Assembly: GCF_020179475.1 (NCBI RefSeq)
Contig: NZ_JAILXZ010000003.1
Span: 607,353-671,352 of the forward strand
Direction: 5' to 3'
Length of the DNA stretch: 64,000 nucleotides
Source: Novosphingobium huizhouense
GTDB lineage: Bacteria > Pseudomonadota > Alphaproteobacteria > Sphingomonadales > Sphingomonadaceae
Positions 59,168-64,000 of this stretch are shown piece by piece. How positions within the stretch are numbered: the first letter of the stretch is position 1; each line of letters begins with the position of its first letter. A model generated the notes under the pieces. It did no database searches. It saw only the letters and a program-made list of their open reading frames with translations, and was not told where the DNA came from. The translations under genes and the position numbers were made by a program.

Positions 59168-60003
59168 AGCTCGCGACTTATACCCACGAAGGACAGACCC
59201 GCACCGGCATCGTCGTCGGCGACCGGGTGATCGACACCGGTGTCGAAGGCACGATGATCGACCTCATCCGCGCCTGGGATGCGCTGAAGCCCGATCTGGA
59301 GGCGAAGGCGGCAGCCGGCGGCGGCGTGCCGCTCGCCAGCGTACGGCTCGAGGCGCCGGTCCAGCGCCCGGGCAAGATCTTCGCGATCGGGCTGAACTAT
59401 GCCGATCATATCGCCGAATCGAACATGGCGACGCCCGAGCGGCAGGTCTGGTTCACCAAGGCGCAGACCAGCGTCAACGCGCCCTACGCCGGGATCGAGA
59501 TTGCGCGCGGCACGATGACCGCCGACTACGAAGTCGAGCTCGTCGCGGTGATCGGTGATGGCGGCAAGCACATCGCAGCCGCCGACGCGCCTGCCGCAGT
59601 GTTCGGCTACTGCGTCGGCAACGACGTCACCGAACGCATGTGGCAACATGCCGGACCGCAATGGTCGCTCGGTAAGAGCTTCGACACCCACGCCCCGATG
59701 GGTCCGTGGATCGTCACCGCCGACGAGATCGGCGACCCGCACGCGCTCGGCCTGCGCTGCTTCGTCAATGGCGAGAAGCGGCAGGATTCGAACACCCGCC
59801 ACCTCGTCTTCGACATCTGGCAACAGGTCGAACATCTCTCCGTGGGCATGACGCTGGAGCCGGGCGACTGCCTGTTCACGGGCACGCCGGGAGGGGTCGG
59901 CGCAGCGATGGATCCGCGACGCTTCCTGCAGCCGGGCGACGTCGTGCGCTGCGAGGTCGACGGGATCGGCCACATCGAAGGGACGATGGTGGCCGAGGGC
60001 TGA
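59164..60003 (+). CDS. Fumarylacetoacetate hydrolase-family protein
   Basis: A 279-residue FAH-family enzyme. The N-terminal cap MKLATYTHEGQTRTGIVVGD is followed by the catalytic domain: FAIGLNYADHIAES, DYEVELVAVIG (metal-binding Glu residues), GYCVGNDVTERMWQ, SFDTHAPMGPWIVTADE and LFTGTPGGVGA. Members hydrolyse or isomerise meta-cleavage products and oxaloacetate-like acids. The gene directly follows and overlaps the extradiol dioxygenase gene (ATGA), so it probably processes the ring-cleavage product. The specific substrate is not readable. Confidence 0.9.
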   Translation: MKLATYTHEGQTRTGIVVGDRVIDTGVEGTMIDLIRAWDALKPDLEAKAAAGGGVPLASVRLEAPVQRPGKIFAIGLNYADHIAESNMATPERQVWFTKAQTSVNAPYAGIEIARGTMTADYEVELVAVIGDGGKHIAAADAPAAVFGYCVGNDVTERMWQHAGPQWSLGKSFDTHAPMGPWIVTADEIGDPHALGLRCFVNGEKRQDSNTRHLVFDIWQQVEHLSVGMTLEPGDCLFTGTPGGVGAAMDPRRFLQPGDVVRCEVDGIGHIEGTMVAEG

Positions 60004-60053
60004 ACCGTCCCCGACGTCGAAACGATGCGGGCAGCCTTGGGAGGGGTAAGCCG

Positions 60054-61511
60054 ATGGAATTCGACTGCGACGTCCTGATCGCCGGCGGCGGGCCGACCGG
60101 CGTCACGCTCGCGATCCTGCTGGCGCGCCGCGGCGTGCGGGTGATCGTGGCCGAGAAGGAAGCCGGCATCTATCCGCTTCCCCGCGCCGCGCACATCGAC
60201 CACGAAGGCATGCGCATCCTGCAGGAAGCGGGTGCGGCCGATGCGGTATTCGCGACGAGCCGGCGAACACCGCGCTACGACTTTCTCAACGCGCGCGGGC
60301 AAGTCCTGCTGCGCTTCGATCGCACTGACCGCATGGCGGCGGGCGGCTGGCCCGGCGCGAACATGATCCACCAGCCCTCGGTCGAGGCGGCCTTGCGAAC
60401 CTCGCTCGCAAGCTGCGATACCGCCGCGCTTCATCCAAGCTGGACGATCGAGCGGTTCAGCCAGGACACAGCGGGCGTGACCGCACAACTCTCGACGCCC
60501 GAAGGCCCGCGCGAGATCCGGGCGCGTTATCTTGTCGGTGCCGACGGCGCGCGCTCGCCCGTGCGCGAAGCCGCCGGGATCGCCTTCGACGACCTCGCTT
60601 TCGAGGAACCCTGGCTGGTGGTCGATGTCCTGGTCGACGATGCAAGCCGCTTGCCGTCCGCCAACCTGCAGATCTGCGATCCCGCGCGCCCGACCACCTG
60701 CGTGCTGATGGGCGAAGGCCGCCACCGCTGGGAATTCATGATCAAGCCCGGCGAGACGGCCGAGAAGGTCAGCGACGATGCCTTCATCGAAACCCTGCTC
60801 GCCCCCTGGGACGTTGCGGACGCAGTGCGGATCGAACGCAAGGCGGTCTATACCTTCCGCGCCCGGATCGCATCGCAATGGCGCAAGGGCCGCGTACTGC
60901 TGGCAGGCGACGCGGCGCATCAGACCCCGCCTTTTGCCGGACAAGGCATGTGCTCGGGCCTGCGCGATGCCGCCAATCTTGCCTGGAAACTCGCCTCGGT
61001 GATCGGGGGCGATGCCGGGGACGATCTGCTCGACAGCTACCAGCCCGAGCGCGCGCCGAACTTGCGCGCGACGATCGACATGGCGGTGATGATGGGACGG
61101 ATGGTCTGCACCACCAGTCGCTGGGGCGCCTTCGTGCGCGACACCAAGTTTCGCCTCGCCCGCGCGCTCGGCAAGCTGCCCGACGGACCCGCAGACTATC
61201 CCCCGATCTCGACCGGCGCGATTCTCACCGGGAGCCCAGGCGCCGGGAGCTACTTCCCGCAACCGCTTTGTCCGCGGGGCCGCCGGCTCGACGATGCGCT
61301 CGGCCTCGGCCACTGGCTGATCGCACGTGAGGACCTCGATACGCCGAGGTTCTCCGCTTTCGCCCCCACCCTTGCTGCCTGGCTCGACCTTCATCAGGCC
61401 GAGGCCGTGCTGGTCCGCCCGGATCGCTACGTTTTCGGCACCGGGTCACCCGGCGATCTTGCGGCGCGGTGGGACGCTGCCCTTGTCGGCGGGGAACTGC
61501 AACAGGCCTAG
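60054..61511 (+). CDS. FAD-dependent aromatic monooxygenase (MhpA/PheA-like)
   Basis: A 485-residue class A flavin monooxygenase. The FAD dinucleotide motif is LIAGGGPTGVTLAILLARRG, the DG motif is LVGADGARSPVREAAG, and the second FAD motif is LLAGDAAHQTPPFAGQG. A C-terminal thioredoxin-like domain is present. It resembles 3-(3-hydroxyphenyl)propionate hydroxylase. It would hydroxylate a phenol to the catechol cleaved by the dioxygenase two genes upstream. The ATG at 60054 has GGGAGGGG 11 bases upstream. It is the last intact gene of the operon before a decayed P450. Confidence 0.9.
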   Translation: MEFDCDVLIAGGGPTGVTLAILLARRGVRVIVAEKEAGIYPLPRAAHIDHEGMRILQEAGAADAVFATSRRTPRYDFLNARGQVLLRFDRTDRMAAGGWPGANMIHQPSVEAALRTSLASCDTAALHPSWTIERFSQDTAGVTAQLSTPEGPREIRARYLVGADGARSPVREAAGIAFDDLAFEEPWLVVDVLVDDASRLPSANLQICDPARPTTCVLMGEGRHRWEFMIKPGETAEKVSDDAFIETLLAPWDVADAVRIERKAVYTFRARIASQWRKGRVLLAGDAAHQTPPFAGQGMCSGLRDAANLAWKLASVIGGDAGDDLLDSYQPERAPNLRATIDMAVMMGRMVCTTSRWGAFVRDTKFRLARALGKLPDGPADYPPISTGAILTGSPGAGSYFPQPLCPRGRRLDDALGLGHWLIAREDLDTPRFSAFAPTLAAWLDLHQAEAVLVRPDRYVFGTGSPGDLAARWDAALVGGELQQA

Positions 61512-61577
61512 GCGCCTGCGGCTCCTCGCTCCCGGGCCCCGGCCCGTCGCCGGCCCGGCGCAACCGGCAGGAACCCG

Positions 61578-61991
61578 ATGACCGCGATCCCGACGCTCGA
61601 TATCGACATCTATGCGGACGCCGAAACCCTCGCGCCCTATGCAGTATATGCACAGTTGCGAGCGCTCGGCCCGGTGGTCCACATGCCTCGACGATGCTGA
61701 TCGGTTACCTCGGCCCCAGCCTCGGATCGCCGATCCGCGGCTTTACCCGCCTCACCACCACCGCCTGCGAGGTCGGAGCCACGCAGCTTCCGGCGGGCAC
61801 GCGGGCCCTGCTGCTCTATGCCTCGGGCAATCGCGACGAGCGCCGCCGGGACGAGCACGAACGGTTCGACATCACGCGATACAAAGTGGTCGCCCGGGGA
61901 CGACCGGATCGAAGGCGGTGAGCCCGTCTATGCACGCAACAACCTGCTGCGCGGCATAGCCTCGATCCCGCTACGGCTGGTGCCGCGGTGA
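61578..61991 (+). pseudogene. Cytochrome P450 remnant
   Basis: Three pieces of a P450 lie in order in different frames. The N-terminal piece (TLDIDIYADAETLAPYAVYA, then LRALGPVV) starts at 61578. A piece from the later half (SPIRGFTRLTTTACEVGATQ, then GTRALLLYASGNRDERR and ERFDITR) follows at about 61717-61880. The extreme C-terminal piece (VYARNNLLRGIASIPLRL) ends at the stop 61989-61991. The middle of the protein and the heme cysteine loop (FGxGxHxCxG) are deleted, so the gene cannot make a working enzyme. It lies between the flavin monooxygenase and a convergent SnoaL gene. Confidence 0.85.
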
Positions 61992-61995
61992 TACG

Positions 61996-62409
61996 TCAGT
62001 CCAGCGCCAGCGAGCGCGCAGCTTCTGCGCTGTCGAAATAGAACGGGCGCAAGGAGCGCACCTTGAGGTCGGGCGTGATTTCGAACGCCTCGGCGATGCT
62101 CAGCACATGGCTGCTGCCGTGCTGGGCCGAGACCACCTTCAGCTCGATAAGCCCGATCGCCCGGTTCTCCGAAACCGTAAGGTCGATCACCTGCGAGGCG
62201 ACGCTCGACCAGCGCCGACCGATCTCGCCCCAGACCGCGCGGTAGCCGGCAAAGCCCCGATACGTGCCGCCGATGGGCAGGTCGTCCGCTTCGGTGAACA
62301 CGAAGTCGTCGCTCAGCAATGGGCCAATCGCATCGAGATCGCCCGCGCCGGCAAGATCGTAGATCCGCGTGACGAGCGTGCGGACCTGGTCGAGGCGATC
62401 GATGTTCAT
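61996..62409 (-). CDS. SnoaL-like (NTF2-fold) protein
   Basis: A 137-residue NTF2-fold protein (MNIDRLDQVRTLVTRIYDLA, LLSDDFVFTEAD, GFAGYRAVWGEIG, VLSIAEAFEIT). It is a different branch from the two SnoaL proteins in the Rieske operons. The ATG at 62409 overlaps the stop of the upstream ThuA gene (ATGA), giving a two-gene leftward operon. It ends just four bases after the convergent P450 remnant. Role unknown; perhaps an isomerase or a ligand-binding protein. Confidence 0.75.
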   Translation of the reverse strand: MNIDRLDQVRTLVTRIYDLAGAGDLDAIGPLLSDDFVFTEADDLPIGGTYRGFAGYRAVWGEIGRRWSSVASQVIDLTVSENRAIGLIELKVVSAQHGSSHVLSIAEAFEITPDLKVRSLRPFYFDSAEAARSLALD

Positions 62410-63242
62410 CGGTTCGAGCCGGGCCCCCGCGCCCAAGCCCTGCCGTCCGCCGAAGCGGTCCAGCGGATGGCGTTCTCGATGAGCTGGCGATAGACCGGGT
62501 TGGCATAGGTCGCCGCGTCGTCTCCGGGCTGGAGATAGACCAGCGGGCTGTTGCCGGCGCGCTTGGCCCAGCCGATCAGGTTGCTGCCCGGCGCATGGTC
62601 CCAGCCCTCGTTGCTGAACATGCGCCCCTCGATCGCCGCCGTGGCCGAATGGAAGTTGTCGCGCACGAAGCCGTAGTTCGAACGCAGCAGCGGCACGACC
62701 TCGTCCTCGAACACTTCGGCGAGATAGAGTTCGTCGGTCATGGCAAAACTTGACGGGATGCCGGCCATCACGGGGTGATCGGGCGCGACGACCTCTGCCG
62801 TGTACGACACCTGGTGGCGGTAGCCCGAATCGAGCCGCTCCTCCCCACGCAAGCCGGCGGCGCGGTAGAGGAAGCGCCCGCCGAGGATTTCGGCATAGCC
62901 GTCCCAGGCCGGCCAGCCGGCAAGGGCATGGTGCGTCGCGACCACGCCGATGCCGCGCTCGAGCAGCGCCGGCAGCCCGGCGCGCAGGGCATCGGGCATC
63001 GGCACGGGAGCGCCGGCGACCGGCCCGTGGAAGTCGATCCCCGGCATGTCGTAGAGGAGCACCACGTCGAAGCTGTCGGCAAGCTCTGGCCGCAGCAGCA
63101 GCGATGCGGCGGGCTGGTCGACGAAGGTGACGGCGATGCCCGCCATGTCGTCGAACAGCGCGGCATAGGCGTTGCGGTCGAAGGGATGGCCGCGCACGGC
63201 GGCAAGGACCCGGAGCGGCGCGTGGTAGTCGATCGTCGGCAT
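62406..63242 (-). CDS. ThuA domain protein
   Basis: A 278-residue ThuA-type protein. It has RVLAAVRGHPFDRNAYAALFDD at the N-terminus, FDVVLLYDMPG, VVATHHALAGWPAWDGYAEILGGRF, and the conserved DHPVMAGI and TDELYLAE segments. The central turn has ThuA histidines and no cysteine, so it is not an amidotransferase. It is only moderately similar to 17555-18343. Coupled by ATGA to a SnoaL gene, it forms another catabolic-accessory pair. The biochemical role of ThuA in such settings is not known. Confidence 0.82.
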   Translation of the reverse strand: MPTIDYHAPLRVLAAVRGHPFDRNAYAALFDDMAGIAVTFVDQPAASLLLRPELADSFDVVLLYDMPGIDFHGPVAGAPVPMPDALRAGLPALLERGIGVVATHHALAGWPAWDGYAEILGGRFLYRAAGLRGEERLDSGYRHQVSYTAEVVAPDHPVMAGIPSSFAMTDELYLAEVFEDEVVPLLRSNYGFVRDNFHSATAAIEGRMFSNEGWDHAPGSNLIGWAKRAGNSPLVYLQPGDDAATYANPVYRQLIENAIRWTASADGRAWARGPGSNR

Positions 63243-63378
63243 GGGGCCTTGCTACCACGCCCGCAAGACCGCGCGATGCCCACTTTGGATAGGCCCGCGC
63301 TCCCTCGGCTCACCCGCTCGTCCCGCCGCACGGGGCCCGGCGGTCATCGCCATGCCGCGCCCAATTGACCGCACTGCG

Positions 63379-63402
63379 ATATTTCGGCAAAGGTCAAAAT
63401 AT
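63379..63402. promoter_or_regulatory. Inverted repeat overlapping the arsR-type start
   Basis: ATATTT and AAATAT arms with 12 bases between, ending on the ATG of the regulator gene, eight bases after a TTGACC -35-like hexamer. It suits ArsR-type autorepression. Confidence 0.45.
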
Positions 63403-63775
63403 GGAAAGCAACCTCACCGCCGGCCCCGTCGTCCGCGCGCTCGGCGCGCTCGCGCAGGAGCATCGCCTTGCCGCCTTCCGCCTGCTGGTCCAGGCCGGCG
63501 CCGAAGGCCTGCCGGCCGGCGAACTGTCGGCGCGGCTCGGCGTGCCGCCGTCCTCGCTCAGCTTCCACCTCGCGCAGCTGGCCCATGCGGGGCTGGTCAG
63601 CCAGCAACGCCGCAGCCGCTCGATCATCTATCGCGCCGAACTGGCCGCGATGAGCGCACTGGTCGGCTATCTCACCGAAAATTGCTGCGGCGGCGCCGAC
63701 TGCGGGGTGGCCATTCCCGACTGTGGCCTTCCCGATTGCAGCACGCCCGCAGCCAGCGATTGCGACGCGGCATGA
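63401..63775 (+). CDS. ArsR-family metalloregulator with cysteine-rich C-terminal tail
   Basis: A 124-residue ArsR/SmtB winged helix (RALGALAQEHRLAAFRLLVQ, LPAGELSARLGVPPSSLSFHL, QQRRSRSIIYRAEL). The classical ELCVCDL box is absent. Instead six cysteines lie in the last 32 residues, beginning with Cys-Cys in ENCCGGADC, which may bind arsenite or another soft metal. It overlaps an aquaporin gene by four bases, as in rhizobial arsR-aqpS operons. The ATG at 63401 is embedded in an AT-rich inverted repeat. Confidence 0.85.
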   Translation: MESNLTAGPVVRALGALAQEHRLAAFRLLVQAGAEGLPAGELSARLGVPPSSLSFHLAQLAHAGLVSQQRRSRSIIYRAELAAMSALVGYLTENCCGGADCGVAIPDCGLPDCSTPAASDCDAA

Positions 63776-64000
63776 CCCGCCCGATCCTCGCCGAGGCCGT
63801 CGGCAGCTTCCTGCTCTTTGCCACCGTGATCGGCTCGGGCGTGATGGGAGAGAGCCTCGCGCAGGGCAATGTCGCGGTTGCGCTGCTCGGCAACACCATC
63901 GCCACCGGCGCCATGCTCTTCGTGCTGATCACGATGCTGGGGCCGATCTCGGGAGCGCACTTCAACCCGGCAGTGACGCTCGTCTTCCGCCTGCTCGGCG
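63772..64000 (+). CDS. MIP/aquaporin family channel, AqpS-like (partial)
   Basis: The first 76 residues of a major intrinsic protein; the gene runs off the window. The first membrane helix (AEAVGSFLLFATVIGSGV), the second (VAVALLGNTIATGAMLFVLI) and the first NPA box (SGAHFNPAVTLVFRL) are seen. An aquaporin coupled to an ArsR gene is the arrangement of Sinorhizobium arsR-aqpS, where the channel lets arsenite leave the cell. An arsC or arsenite gene would be expected to follow. Confidence 0.85.
   Translation, partial: MTRPILAEAVGSFLLFATVIGSGVMGESLAQGNVAVALLGNTIATGAMLFVLITMLGPISGAHFNPAVTLVFRLLG

Overview
The window is GC-rich bacterial chromosome. Its gene content fits an alphaproteobacterium of the Sphingomonadales (Novosphingobium/Sphingopyxis-like): an exosortase A-associated gene set, many ring-hydroxylating oxygenases and short-chain dehydrogenases (SDRs), acyl-CoA dehydrogenase pairs, and ATGA/GTGA start-stop overlaps throughout. 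This placement rests on gene content only; there is no rRNA in the window.

Layout. 0-5.6 kb: one end of an exosortase A-associated cluster (PLP decarboxylase, acyl-CoA ligase, GNAT protein, acyl carrier protein, two hydrolase-fold proteins); the exosortase itself would lie to the left. 5.6-6.6 kb: trxB. 6.7-19.6 kb: an accessory catabolic block with three Rieske oxygenase alpha subunits, each in its own small operon with SDR, SnoaL-like, VOC or ThuA proteins, plus a TetR regulator and a serine hydrolase. 19.6-41.9 kb: a CoA-thioester and beta-oxidation block. It holds four acyl-CoA dehydrogenases that look like two small/large pairs, a DUF35 plus thiolase-like pair of the steroid side-chain aldolase type, E1alpha/E1beta/E2 of a 2-oxoacid or acetoin-type dehydrogenase, a FadB-like multifunctional enzyme, an AtuA-like protein, two nitronate monooxygenase-like proteins, and a LuxR-type regulator without a LuxI. 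Together these suggest breakdown of an alicyclic or isoprenoid substrate (steroid- or terpenoid-like); the substrate itself is inference.

42.2-48.6 kb: a secreted-fibre type locus. Three small exported proteins share an aromatic/hydrophobic C-terminal strand ending in LSLP/LSMP/VSMP. They accompany a further exported subunit, a PapD-like chaperone, and an 805-residue predicted outer-membrane protein that ends in an SdrD/Cna-B-like domain. This is the best candidate for an under-described system here. The last pilin-like gene follows a 450-bp AT-rich leader and is closed by a strong terminator.

48.7-57.4 kb: housekeeping (glmS, glmU, gph, topoisomerase IB, YghU-type GST, tRNA-Gln) with a VapBC-type toxin-antitoxin pair under a 29-bp palindrome, a MarR-GNAT fusion with its own palindrome, and an 80-bp tandem repeat. 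57.4-63.2 kb: a TetR-controlled meta-cleavage type operon (extradiol dioxygenase, FAH-family hydrolase, flavin monooxygenase), then a decayed cytochrome P450, a SnoaL-like protein and a second ThuA protein. 63.4-64 kb: an ArsR-type regulator overlapping an aquaporin that runs off the window, resembling an arsenic operon.
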